Origin: Rhodocyclaceae bacterium
Lineage (GTDB): Bacteria; Pseudomonadota; Gammaproteobacteria; Burkholderiales; Rhodocyclaceae
Assembly (NCBI GenBank): GCA_013388985.1
Contig: JACAEF010000013.1
Coordinates: 1 to 64,000, forward strand
Length of the DNA: 64,000 nt
Direction: 5' to 3'
Shown piece by piece: positions 29,287 to 37,287 of this stretch. The position numbers and the translations under genes are program-made. Each line of letters opens with the position of its first letter. Positions within the stretch are counted from its first letter, which is position 1. Under the pieces are notes generated by a model. The model made no database searches. It was given only the letters and a program-made list of their open reading frames with translations, and had not been told where the DNA came from.

Positions 29287-30794
29287 GCCGTGGCCCTCGT
29301 CGGCAGCACCACGCGCAGGCGGCAGCCGGCGGCATGGTGGGCGTCGATCTCGATCAGGCCGCCGTGGTCGTTCGCGACCTGCTGCGCCATCGCGAGGCCC
29401 GTGCCGGCGTGGTGCGGCTTCGTCGAGAAGAAGGGCTCGAAGACCTTGAGGTGCAGCTCGGGCGGGATGCCGGGGCCGGTGTCCTCGACGAGGATTTCGA
29501 CGCTCTCGGGCAGGGCGTGCGTCGCGATCGTCAGTTCGCGCACCTGCCGGCCCTTGGCGTTCATCGCCTCGAGCGCGTTGTCGACGAGCGCCTTGAACAG
29601 CGCGCGCAGGCGGATCGGGTAGCCCCGTACCGTCGGCAGCACGGCCTGCGGCTTCCAGTTGACGGTGACGCCGGCGGCGAGCAGGCGGCCGGTGGCGAGA
29701 TCGAGCACGTCGCGCAGCAACTCGTTCGCATTGGCGGCGGTCAGCGTCTCGGTCGTCGGCTCGGGAATCGCGCGGCGCAGGGTGTCGAGCGCCGCCTGCC
29801 CGGCGGCGAGTGCCTCGCTCAATGCCGCCGAAGTCGGATCGTGCCGGCCGCGCCGCTCCGACATGGCGAGCACCGAGGCGAGCACGTTGAGCGGGCCTTC
29901 CATCTGGAAGATCGCGGCCGAGAGGCTCTCGCGCAGCGCGCTGACGCGGTTCTCCTCGGCCATCGTCGCCTGCAGGGCGGCCATGCGCGCCTTTTCCTGC
30001 TGGGCGCGCTGGCGCGTGATCTCCTTGGCGATCAAGAGCAGGTAGAGGCTGTCCTGACGGCCGAAGAAGGCTTCGGCGCCCTCGTCGACGCTCTTCACCC
30101 ACGCCCCGGTGCAGGCGAACCAGCGCGCCGGACGGCCGCCGGGCGGGTCGATGCGGATCTCGCGGTCGGCGAAGGCGAGCGCGCCGTCCTTCGCGGGCCC
30201 CAGGCCGTGGCCGAGGTCGGCGCGCACCGCGTCGAGGATCAGGCTCGCCGGCTCGGCCATGCCGAGATCGCCCATCAGCTTCTTGTATTCGTGGTTGTCG
30301 AGCACCACGCAGTCCTCGCCGTCGATCAGCGCGATGGCGAGCGGCGCGGCGTCGACCACCGACTCGATCAGCGCCTTCTGGTTACTGACCTGGCATTCGA
30401 GGCGGTGCAGCGAGGTGACGTCGCGGTGGATGCCGAGATAGTGGCCGATCCTGCCCTGCGCGTCGAGCACCGGCGTGATGAGCAGGTCGGCGAGGTATTC
30501 GGCGCCGTCCTTGCGGCGGTTCACGAGCCGGCCGCTCCAGGGAATGCCTGCGGAAATCTTCTTCCACATGTCGGCGTAGAGCGCGGTCGGCGTCGCCTTC
30601 GCGGAGAGCATCGACTGGTTGCGGCCGACCGCCTCGGCGGCCGGAAAGCCCGTGACGCGCTCGAAGGCCGGATTCACGTAGAGGATGTTCGCCTGCGGAT
30701 CGGTGATCGAGATCGCGATGTCGGCCTGCGCGACGGCCTCGCGGAACACGGGCGCGAGGACGGCCTCGCCGGCGGGTTGTTTGGCTGTACTCAT
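29283..30794 (-). CDS. nifL: NifL, redox and nitrogen sensor that inhibits NifA
   Basis: The 503-aa product starts with a PAS domain (about 20-135) holding [15 protein letters not shown] and an L-G-I-H-R-D strand, the FAD-binding type in NifL. A second PAS-like part (about 145-270) is followed by a histidine-kinase-like region with N-box D-N-A-L-E-A-M, G-box D-T-G-P-G-I-P and G-T-G-L-A-M-A. The usual phospho-acceptor His is not evident, as in other NifL proteins. It overlaps nifA by 4 bp. Confidence 0.94.
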
Positions 30795-30828
30795 AGCGTG
30801 GCTTTCCTATCCGTTTCGACATGGCTCT

Positions 30829-30843
30829 GCACGATCCATGCCA
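30829..30843 (-). promoter_or_regulatory. Candidate sigma-54 promoter of nifLA
   Basis: TGGCAT-GGATC-GTGC on the minus strand keeps GG-N10-GC and lies 35 bp before the nifL ATG. Two mismatches; it directly abuts a dispersed-repeat copy. Confidence 0.45.
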
Positions 30844-30844
30844 C

Positions 30845-30871
30845 GAAAAGTCGGCGCTGGCGGGACGGCAC
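30845..30871 (+). repeat. Dispersed repeat copy between nifL and rnfA
   Basis: GAAAAGTCGGCGCTGG followed by CGGGACGGCAC is a perfect-core copy in the 262-bp divergent promoter region, between the candidate nifL promoter and the NifA sites. Confidence 0.85.
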
Positions 30872-30905
30872 GCAAACCCCCTGTTTGTCGCGTTTCCGAC
30901 CTGTC

Positions 30906-30921
30906 TGTCGCAACTGCGACA
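30906..30921. promoter_or_regulatory. NifA upstream activator site for rnf, with a second imperfect site
   Basis: TGT-CGCAACTGCG-ACA is a full extended site. A second one at 30886-30901, TGT-CGCGTTTCCG-ACC, differs in the last base. The pair is 114 bp before the rnf -12 element. Confidence 0.8.
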
Positions 30922-31013
30922 AGGGGCCTACAGCGCGGCCGGGGCCGAAAAAGTCACGCTTCGGTGCGGACTTGCGCTCTCGCGCACCAAGCTGGCGCAT
31001 GCCAAAAAACCGA

Positions 31014-31028
31014 TGGCACGGAACCTGC
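31014..31028 (+). promoter_or_regulatory. Sigma-54 promoter of rnfABCDGEH
   Basis: TGGCAC-GGAAC-CTGC has one mismatch (CTGC for TTGC). The rnfA ATG lies 28 bp downstream. Confidence 0.8.
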
Positions 31029-31056
31029 CTAGAGGACGGCGGAGCGTACGAACCCG

Positions 31057-31638
31057 ATGAGCGAATACCTGATCCTTCTCGTGACGACGGCCCTCGTGAA
31101 CAACGTGGTGCTGGCCAAGTTCCTCGGCCTGTGTCCGTTCATGGGCGTGTCGAAGAGCGTGGATAGCGCACTGGGCATGGGGCTCGCGACGACCTTCGTC
31201 ATCACGCTCGCCTCGGCGGCGACCTGGATGCTCGAACACTGGCTGCTGGTTCCCCTCGACCTCGGCTTCCTGCGCATCCTCACCTTCATCCTCGTCATCG
31301 CCGCAACGGTGCAGTTCGTCGAGATGGTGGTGAAGAAGACCAGCCCCGAGCTCTACCGGGCACTCGGCATCTATCTCCCGCTCATCACCACCAACTGCGC
31401 GGTGCTCGGGCTGGCGCTCCTCAACGTGATGGAGAAGAGCGGCTTCGTGCACAGCATGGTGGCCGGCTTCGGCTCGGCGCTCGGCTTCACGCTGGTGCTC
31501 TTGATCTTCGCCGGCCTGCGCGAACGGCTGGCGCTCGCGCGCGTGCCCGCGACCTTCGCCGGCGCGCCGATCGGCTTCGTGCTGGCGAGCCTCTTGGCGC
31601 TCGCCTTCATGGGTTTCTCGGGGCTGAATTTCAAATGA
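31057..31638 (+). CDS. rnfA: RnfA, electron transport complex membrane subunit
   Basis: RnfA is a six-helix subunit of the Rnf complex, which uses ion flow to drive electrons from NADH to ferredoxin. The 193-aa product is hydrophobic with [17 protein letters not shown] and, in a mirrored half, [10 protein letters not shown]; these half-membrane Cys residues bind a cluster. It heads the rnf operon and overlaps rnfB by 4 bp. The operon is under the NifA-type promoter at 31014, so it should feed low-potential electrons to nitrogenase. Confidence 0.96.
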   Translation: MSEYLILLVTTALVNNVVLAKFLGLCPFMGVSKSVDSALGMGLATTFVITLASAATWMLEHWLLVPLDLGFLRILTFILVIAATVQFVEMVVKKTSPELYRALGIYLPLITTNCAVLGLALLNVMEKSGFVHSMVAGFGSALGFTLVLLIFAGLRERLALARVPATFAGAPIGFVLASLLALAFMGFSGLNFK

Positions 31639-32177
31639 TCGCGGCGATCCTCTCCCTCACCGTCCTCGGCATCCTCCTGGGCTTCGGCCTCGGCTTCGCG
31701 GCCAGGAAGTTCGCCGTCGAGGCGGATGCCAACGTCGCCGCCATCGAGGCGCTGATGCCCGGCTCGAACTGCGGGCAGTGCGGCTACCCCGGCTGCCCCG
31801 GCGCGGCGGCCGCCATCGCGAAGGGCGAGGCGCCGCCGACGATCTGCCCGCCCGGCGGCAAGGCGCTCGTCGAGGCGCTCGCGAAACTCTTGGGCATCGG
31901 CGTGGATCTGTCGGCCGTCGCCGACGAGGGGCCGAAGATCGCCGTCGTGCAGGAGGAAATCTGCATCGGCTGCTGCCGCTGCCTCAAGGAATGCCCGACC
32001 GATGCCATCGTCGGCGCCGCCAAGCAGATCCACAGCGTGCTGCGCGAGGCCTGCACCGGCTGCGCCAAGTGCATCGACCGCTGCCCGACTGAGGCGCTCA
32101 GGATGGAACCCGTGCCGGTCACCCTCCAGCACTGGGTCTGGCCCAAACCTCGACAGGATGCGCCGGCATGGGCCTGA
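31635..32177 (+). CDS. rnfB: RnfB, Fe-S electron transfer subunit
   Basis: The 180-aa product has an N-terminal membrane helix (about 3-25), then the [4Fe-4S] motif [12 protein letters not shown]13-C, and a double ferredoxin domain with [12 protein letters not shown] and [12 protein letters not shown]. RnfB passes electrons to the terminal ferredoxin. The stop overlaps the rnfC start by 10 bp. Confidence 0.96.
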   Translation: MIAAILSLTVLGILLGFGLGFAARKFAVEADANVAAIEALMPGSNCGQCGYPGCPGAAAAIAKGEAPPTICPPGGKALVEALAKLLGIGVDLSAVADEGPKIAVVQEEICIGCCRCLKECPTDAIVGAAKQIHSVLREACTGCAKCIDRCPTEALRMEPVPVTLQHWVWPKPRQDAPAWA

Positions 32178-33682
32178 TGGAAAAGTTTCTTGCGCTGATC
32201 GAACCGGCGCACTGGGGCGTGCATCCGGACGACCGCAAGCGCCCCGCCGCCGACGCGCCCGTGCGCGCGCTGCCGCTGCCCGAACGCCTTTACGTGCCCT
32301 TGCAGCAGCACATCGGCGCGGCCGCGCGGCCCATCGTGCTTGCGGGGCAGAAGGTGAAGAAGGGGCAACTCATCGCCGAGGCGCAGGGCGCGACCTCCGC
32401 CGCGATCCACGCGCCGACCTCGGGAATAGTGACCGCCATCGGCGAGGTCACCGCGCCGCATCCCTCGGGGCTGCCCGTCGCCGCGATCGTCGTCGAGGCC
32501 GACGGCGAGGACGCATGGATCGAGACGGAGTCCGTCGATCCCTTCGCGCTGCCGCCGCAGGAGATCGCGCGGCGCGTCGCCGCCGCCGGCGTGGTGGGCC
32601 TGGGCGGCGCGACCTTCCCCTCGGCGCTCAAGCTCGGTCTCGGCCTCAAGGCGAAGATCCACACGCTGATCGTCAACGGCGGCGAGTGCGAACCCTATCT
32701 TTCCTGCGACGACCGGCTGATGCGCGACCGCGCGCCGGAAATCGTCGATGGCATCCGTTTGATGCTCGTCGCCACCGGCGCGCAAAAGGCGCTCGTCGGC
32801 ATCGAGGACAACAAGCCCGAGGCGATCGCCGCGATGGCCGCCGCCGCGCGCCCGTTCCGCGAGATCGAGGTGAGGCCGGTGCCGGCGCGTTACCCGATGG
32901 GCTCGGAGAAGCACCTGTTTTCGGAGCTCACCGGCATGGAAGTGCCCGCCGACGGCCGCACCACCGACCTCGGCGCGCTGGTGCACAACGTCGGCACGGC
33001 CTTCGCGGTGCATGAGGCCTTGCGCCACGGCCGGCCGCTCGTCGAGCGCCTCGTCACCGTCAATGGCGGCGCCGTCGCCTTTCCCGGCAACATCCGCGTG
33101 CCGGTCGGCGCGCTCGTCGAGGAGGTGCTCGCCTTCGCCGGCCTCAAGGAAGAGCCCGCGCGGCTGGTGATGGGCGGGCCGATGATGGGCAGCCTGTTGC
33201 CGCACGCGCGCGTACCGGTCGTCAAGGGCACGAGCGGGGTTCTCGCGCTGACGGCGAACGAGGCCGCCGCCCACGCCCCCGGCCCCTGCATCCGCTGTTC
33301 CTCATGCGTGCGCGCCTGCCCGGTCGGGCTCCTGCCGCTCGAGATGTCGGCACGCATCGCCGCCGGGGCGCTTTCCGCCGCCGTCGATCTCGGCCTCAAG
33401 GACTGCATCGCCTGCGGCTGCTGCGCCTATGTCTGCCCGTCGCGCATTCCACTGGTGCAGTATTTCAACCACGCCAAGGGCGAACTCGCCGCGCAAAGCC
33501 GCGCGCAATTGAGGAACGAGGCCGCCAAGCGGCTTGCCGCGGCGCGCGCCGAACGCCTCGAACGCGAGGCGAAGGAAAAGGCCGAGGCTGCCCTCCGCCG
33601 CAAGGCCGAACGCATGGCGCAAAAAGCCGCCGAGGCCGCCGCCGCGGCCGGCAAGACGCCGGAAAGCGAGGCGACGGCATGA
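32168..33682 (+). CDS. rnfC: RnfC, NADH/FMN and Fe-S subunit
   Basis: The 504-aa protein has an N-terminal barrel-sandwich part (G-I-V-T-A-I-G-E-V-T around residue 85), a NADH/FMN-binding domain (G-L-G-G-A-T-F-P-S-A-L-K and N-G-G-E-C-E-P-Y-L-S) and two [4Fe-4S] motifs, C-I-R-C-S-S-C-V-R-A-C-P and C-I-A-C-G-C-C-A-Y-V-C-P. It ends in an Ala/Glu/Lys/Arg-rich helix (about 435-504), a common RnfC tail. It overlaps rnfD by 4 bp. Confidence 0.96.
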   Translation: MGLMEKFLALIEPAHWGVHPDDRKRPAADAPVRALPLPERLYVPLQQHIGAAARPIVLAGQKVKKGQLIAEAQGATSAAIHAPTSGIVTAIGEVTAPHPSGLPVAAIVVEADGEDAWIETESVDPFALPPQEIARRVAAAGVVGLGGATFPSALKLGLGLKAKIHTLIVNGGECEPYLSCDDRLMRDRAPEIVDGIRLMLVATGAQKALVGIEDNKPEAIAAMAAAARPFREIEVRPVPARYPMGSEKHLFSELTGMEVPADGRTTDLGALVHNVGTAFAVHEALRHGRPLVERLVTVNGGAVAFPGNIRVPVGALVEEVLAFAGLKEEPARLVMGGPMMGSLLPHARVPVVKGTSGVLALTANEAAAHAPGPCIRCSSCVRACPVGLLPLEMSARIAAGALSAAVDLGLKDCIACGCCAYVCPSRIPLVQYFNHAKGELAAQSRAQLRNEAAKRLAAARAERLEREAKEKAEAALRRKAERMAQKAAEAAAAAGKTPESEATA

Positions 33683-34743
33683 GCGCGCAAATCCTGACCG
33701 CCGCGCCGCTCGCGTCGCCACACGCCCACGCGGGCGGCGGCGTCTCGCTCGTCATGGCCAAGGTCATGCTCGCGCTCGCCCCGGCGACGCTCTACGGCTT
33801 CTGGCTCTACGGCTGGCCGGCCGTGCATCTGTGGTGGATCACCGTGCTCGCCGCGCTGTTCGGCGAGGCCTTCTGCCTGCGGCTCATGCGCAGGCCCGCC
33901 CTGCCGGCGCTGAAGGACGGCTCGGCGGCGCTCACCGGCTGGCTGCTCGCGCTCTCCTTGCCGCCCTGGGCCCCCGCCTGGCTCGGCGCGCTCGGCGGCC
34001 TATTCGCCACCGTCGTCGCCAAGCAGATGTTCGGCGGCCTCGGCCAGAATCTCTTCAACCCGGCGATGGTGGCGCGCGTCGCGCTTTTGATCTCCTTCCC
34101 GGTCGCCATGACGCAATGGGTCGCGCCGCTGCCGCTCGGTTCGACGGGCGCGCCGGATTTCGTGCAGGGCCTGCGCATCGTTTTGAACGGCATCCCGAAC
34201 CTCGACGCGGTTGCCAGTGCCTCGCTGCTGGGCTTCGCCAAGACCGAACTCTCGCGGGGCATCGACCTGCTGCACACGACCGTCCCCGCGCTCTCCTTCG
34301 TCGGCGAGCGCGCCGGCAGCCTGGGCGAGACCTCGGCGCTCTTGATCGCCGCGGGCGGCCTCGCGCTCGTCTGGCTGCGCGTCATCTCCTGGCACATTCC
34401 CGTCGCCATGCTCGCCGGCCTCGCCATTCCGGCGCTCGTTGCCCACGCCGCCGACCCGGCGCGCTACCTCGCGGCGCCAACGCATCTCCTGTCGGGCGCG
34501 GCGATGCTCGGCGCCTTCTTCATCGCCACCGACTACGTCACCTCGCCCAACACGCGCCTCGGCCAGCTGATCTTCGGCGCGGGCTGCGGCTTCCTGACCT
34601 GGGTGATCCGCACCTATGGCGGCTATCCCGAAGGCGTCGCCTTCGCGGTGCTGCTGATGAACGCGGCCACGCCCGCCATCGACCGCCTCGTCCGCCCGCG
34701 CATCTACGGCCGCGACCGGCGCGGCAAGCCGCTGGAGACGTGA
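33679..34743 (+). CDS. rnfD: RnfD, membrane flavin subunit
   Basis: The 354-aa product is a polytopic membrane protein with N-P-A-M-V-A-R-V-A-L-L-I and Q-L-I-F-G-A-G-C-G-F-L-T-W-V-I-R-T-Y-G-G-Y-P-E-G-V-A-F-A-V-L-L-M-N, both characteristic of RnfD/NqrB. The residue for covalent FMN would lie in the P-L-G-S-T-G-A-P-D loop (about 153-161), which is somewhat unlike the T-G-A-T motif and worth noting. It overlaps rnfC by 4 bp, and rnfG follows after 2 bp. Confidence 0.94.
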   Translation: MSAQILTAAPLASPHAHAGGGVSLVMAKVMLALAPATLYGFWLYGWPAVHLWWITVLAALFGEAFCLRLMRRPALPALKDGSAALTGWLLALSLPPWAPAWLGALGGLFATVVAKQMFGGLGQNLFNPAMVARVALLISFPVAMTQWVAPLPLGSTGAPDFVQGLRIVLNGIPNLDAVASASLLGFAKTELSRGIDLLHTTVPALSFVGERAGSLGETSALLIAAGGLALVWLRVISWHIPVAMLAGLAIPALVAHAADPARYLAAPTHLLSGAAMLGAFFIATDYVTSPNTRLGQLIFGAGCGFLTWVIRTYGGYPEGVAFAVLLMNAATPAIDRLVRPRIYGRDRRGKPLET

Positions 34744-34745
34744 GC

Positions 34746-35384
34746 ATGGATCTCGCCCTCCTGCGCGACAAGCTTGCCTATCAGGGCCTCTCGCTCGGCG
34801 CGGTGGCCATGCTGTGCGCCGCCGCGCTCGTCGTCGGCAACCGCCTGACGCGCGAAGGCATCGCCAAGGCCGAGGCCGCCGACCTCGCCGCTTCGCTGGC
34901 CCAGGTGCTGCCCGCCGGCAGCAGCGACAACGACCTGTTGAACGATACGGTGAAAGTCGGCGCTGGCAAGACGGCATCCGGAGCCGACGCCGGCGGGACG
35001 GCGCCCGCGGTCACCGTGTATCGCGCCCGCAAGGAAGGCAAGGTCACCGGCGCGGTATTCCGCATGGCGGCGCGCGGCTACGCGGGCGACATCGTCGTGC
35101 TGATGGGCGTCGATACGCAGGGGCGGCTCCTCGGCGCGCGCGTCGTCAAGCATGCCGAGACGCCGGGGCTCGGCGACAAGATCGAGCCCGCCAAGTCGAA
35201 GTGGATTCTCGATTTCGACGGCAAGTCGCTCAACGACCCGCCCGCCGAGAAATGGGCGGTGAAGAAGGATGGCGGCGTCTTCGACCAGTTCGCCGGCGCG
35301 ACGATCACGCCGCGCGCGGTCGTCAAGGCCGTCAAGAGCGGCCTCGAATTCTTCGCCGCGCACCGCGAGGAGATCCTGCAATGA
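34746..35384 (+). CDS. rnfG: RnfG, FMN-binding subunit with repeat peptide
   Basis: The 212-aa subunit has an N-terminal membrane helix (about 13-33) and a periplasmic FMN domain ending in F-A-G-A-T-I-T-P-R-A-V, where the second Thr of the G-A-T-I-T motif is the covalent FMN site. T-P-G-L-G-D-K-I also fits. Residues about 69-88 read KVGAGKTASGADAGGTA, an Ala/Gly linker encoded by one full and one partial dispersed-repeat copy. rnfE overlaps by 4 bp. Confidence 0.95.
   Translation: MDLALLRDKLAYQGLSLGAVAMLCAAALVVGNRLTREGIAKAEAADLAASLAQVLPAGSSDNDLLNDTVKVGAGKTASGADAGGTAPAVTVYRARKEGKVTGAVFRMAARGYAGDIVVLMGVDTQGRLLGARVVKHAETPGLGDKIEPAKSKWILDFDGKSLNDPPAEKWAVKKDGGVFDQFAGATITPRAVVKAVKSGLEFFAAHREEILQ
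34952..35005 (+). repeat. Dispersed repeat doublet inside rnfG
   Basis: A near-full copy (34952-34977, with CAAGACGG for CGGGACGG) is followed after a few bases by a partial copy (about 34983-35005) with GCCGGCGGGACGGCGCC. Both are in frame, giving KVGAGKTA and DAGGTAPA. Confidence 0.8.
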
Positions 35385-36055
35385 GCATCCGCCGGCATGT
35401 CAAGGAAGGTCTGTGGCATAACAACGTCGTCTTCAGTCAGCTGCTGGCGCTGTGCCCGACGCTGGCCGTCACCACCAGCGGCACCAACGGCCTCGGCATG
35501 GGGCTGGCCACCACCGCCGTGCTCCTCGTCTCGAACATCCTCGTCTCCCTGATCCGCAACTTCGTCAGCCGCGAGGTGCGCATCCCCGTCTTCGTCGTCG
35601 TCATCGCCACGCTGGTGACGCTCGTCGACCTCTCGCTCAACGCCTGGCTGCACGATCTCTACAAGGTGCTCGGCCTGTTCATCGCGCTGATCGTCGTGAA
35701 TTGCGCGATCCTCGGCCGCGCCGAAGCCTTCGCCTCGAAAGCGCCGGTGCGCGAGGCCGCCCTCGACGGCCTGTTCATGGGCCTCGGCTTCACCCTCGCG
35801 CTCACCGTCATCGGCCTCGTGCGCGAACTCCTGGGCAGCGGCACGCTGTTCGCGCAGGCGAGCCTCTTGCTCGGCCCGAGCTTCGCCTTCCTCGAAACGA
35901 CGGTGGTCAAGGACTTCAACGGCGCGCTGATGATGATCCTGCCGCCCGGCGGATTCCTCGCGCTGGGCGTTCTGCTCGCCGCCAAGCGCGTGCTCGACGC
36001 GCGTCTCGCGGCGCGCCGTCCCGCCGGCGCCGACCTGGCCGCGGAGGCCGCGTAA
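35381..36055 (+). CDS. rnfE: RnfE, electron transport complex membrane subunit
   Basis: The 224-aa product is the RnfA paralogue of the complex: L-W-H-N-N-V-V-F-S-Q-L-L-A-L-C-P-T-L-A-V and I-V-V-N-C-A-I-L-G-R-A-E-A-F are its cluster-binding half-sites, with six membrane helices. The C-terminal tail ends ARRPAGADL plus a few Ala, the first part coming from a repeat copy at 36015. It overlaps rnfG and abuts rnfH directly. Confidence 0.95.
   Translation: MSIRRHVKEGLWHNNVVFSQLLALCPTLAVTTSGTNGLGMGLATTAVLLVSNILVSLIRNFVSREVRIPVFVVVIATLVTLVDLSLNAWLHDLYKVLGLFIALIVVNCAILGRAEAFASKAPVREAALDGLFMGLGFTLALTVIGLVRELLGSGTLFAQASLLLGPSFAFLETTVVKDFNGALMMILPPGGFLALGVLLAAKRVLDARLAARRPAGADLAAEAA
36015..36036 (-). 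repeat. Dispersed repeat copy at the rnfE 3' end
   Basis: GCCGTCCCGCCGGCGCCGAC matches the inverted core with one change (G for A). In frame, it codes for the RRPAGADL tail of RnfE. Confidence 0.65.
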
Positions 36056-36331
36056 ATGCAGATCGGCGTCGCCTACGCCGAGCCGGGCAACCAGATCTGG
36101 CTCACCCTCGAGGTGCCCGAGGAAACCACGGTGCGCGAGGCCATCGAGCGCTCGGGCATCCTCCGGCAGTTCCCGCACATCGATCTCGCGACGCAGAAGG
36201 TCGGCATCTTCGGCAGGCTCGTCAAGCTCGAGACTCCCTTGCGCGCCGGCGACCGCGTCGAAATCTACCGCGCGATCATTTGCGACCCGCAGACCGTGCC
36301 GCGCAAGGACGGCGCCAGCGAGGCCGATTAG
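36056..36331 (+). CDS. rnfH: RnfH, ubiquitin-like Rnf accessory protein
   Basis: The 91-aa product has a beta-grasp fold pattern: I-G-V-A-Y-A, V-R-E-A-I-E-R-S-G-I-L, K-V-G-I-F-G-R-L-V-K-L-x-x-x-L-R-A-G-D-R-V-E-I-Y-R. RnfH is found with rnf1-type nitrogen-fixation clusters. It starts one base after the rnfE stop codon and closes the operon. Confidence 0.93.
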   Translation: MQIGVAYAEPGNQIWLTLEVPEETTVREAIERSGILRQFPHIDLATQKVGIFGRLVKLETPLRAGDRVEIYRAIICDPQTVPRKDGASEAD

Positions 36332-36513
36332 CCAAGCGCGCCGCTCGAGCGTCTCTCAGTCGGACGGTGGCGCAGCGATACGGCTCATCGTCATGTTGGC
36401 CACCCAGCGGCATCAGGGTCACACCCAACCACTTATATATAGAAGGTGCTTGACCGCATTGGCACATGGCAGCGGCCACACGGTAAGCACGGCTGGCGTA
36501 TGATCACATTCTT
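36332..36513. other. Intergenic region between rnfH and the EAL gene
   Basis: This stretch has no gene. A TATGAT hexamer at 36499-36504 with TGGCG before it could be an extended -10 for the EAL gene, 10 bp before its ATG. No convincing terminator was found after rnfH. Confidence 0.35.
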
Positions 36514-37287
36514 ATGAGTACGAATTTTCCGAGACCGTTTGAGGCCTTGGGTTGCGATTAGTGTCGCAAGGCTGGCCCCTTGGGATTCGAGTTCACGATG
36601 GCGTTCCAGCCCATCATGGACATTGAGACTGGCCAGCCCTTCGCTTATGAAGCTCTGGTGCGCGGTCTCAATGGAGAGGGGGCTGGAGCGATCCTGGCCC
36701 AGGTCAATGACAGCAACCGCTACCGTTTCGATCAGTCATGCCGGGTTAAAGCCATCGAACTGGCTGCACAATTGGGCTTGCACCGCATACCCGATTGCCA
36801 CTTGAGCATCAATTTTCTGCCGAACGCGATCTATCGGCCGGAAACATGCATCCGATCGACGCTCGAAGCCTGCGACCGCTTCGGTTTTCCCAAAGAACGC
36901 CTGATGTTCGAGGTTGCCGAAGGCGAGCGCGTCGATAGTTTCAGCCACCTGATCAATATCTTTTCTTTCTATCGTCGCAGTGGTTTCTTCACGGCCATCG
37001 ATGATTTCGGTGCAGGCTATTCCGGCCTCAATTTGCTGGCCGAATTCCAGCCGCATGTCATCAAGATCGACATGGAGCTGGTGCGCGGTATCGATCAGAG
37101 CCAGCCGCGTGTTGCCATTGTCGCAGCAATCGTGCAAATGGCTGTACAGTTGGGGATTACCGTCGTAGCCGAGGGGATCGAGAATGCGGCCGAGCGCGAT
37201 GCCCTGCACAGGCTGGGTATCCGCTACCAGCAAGGTTACTTTTTCGCTCGTCCTGTGGTCGGTGCCTTGCCTCTGAACAAGCTCTGA
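36514..37287 (+). pseudogene. EAL-domain protein with an in-frame TAG at codon 16
   Basis: The EAL body (residues about 30-255) includes F-A-Y-E-A-L-V-R-G, L-S-I-N-F-L-P-N-A, I-D-D-F-G-A-G-Y-S-G-L-N-L-L, V-I-K-I-D-M and A-E-G-I-E, the c-di-GMP phosphodiesterase pattern. Starting at ATG 36514 the protein reads MSTNFPRPFEALGCD, then TAG (36559-36561), then CRKAGPLGFEFTMAFQP without a frame shift. Related proteins have a C-x-x-C-R motif exactly here, so the stop replaces the second residue between the two cysteines. A shorter protein from TTG 36580 or ATG 36598 would keep the EAL domain but lose the motif. It overlaps the convergent ATPase gene by 52 bp. Confidence 0.75.

Noticed and set aside
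36559..36561. Amber codon as pyrrolysine or other recoding
   Set aside because: No Pyl genes or stem-loop were seen, and a single TAG in a regulatory gene is better explained as mutation or base error.
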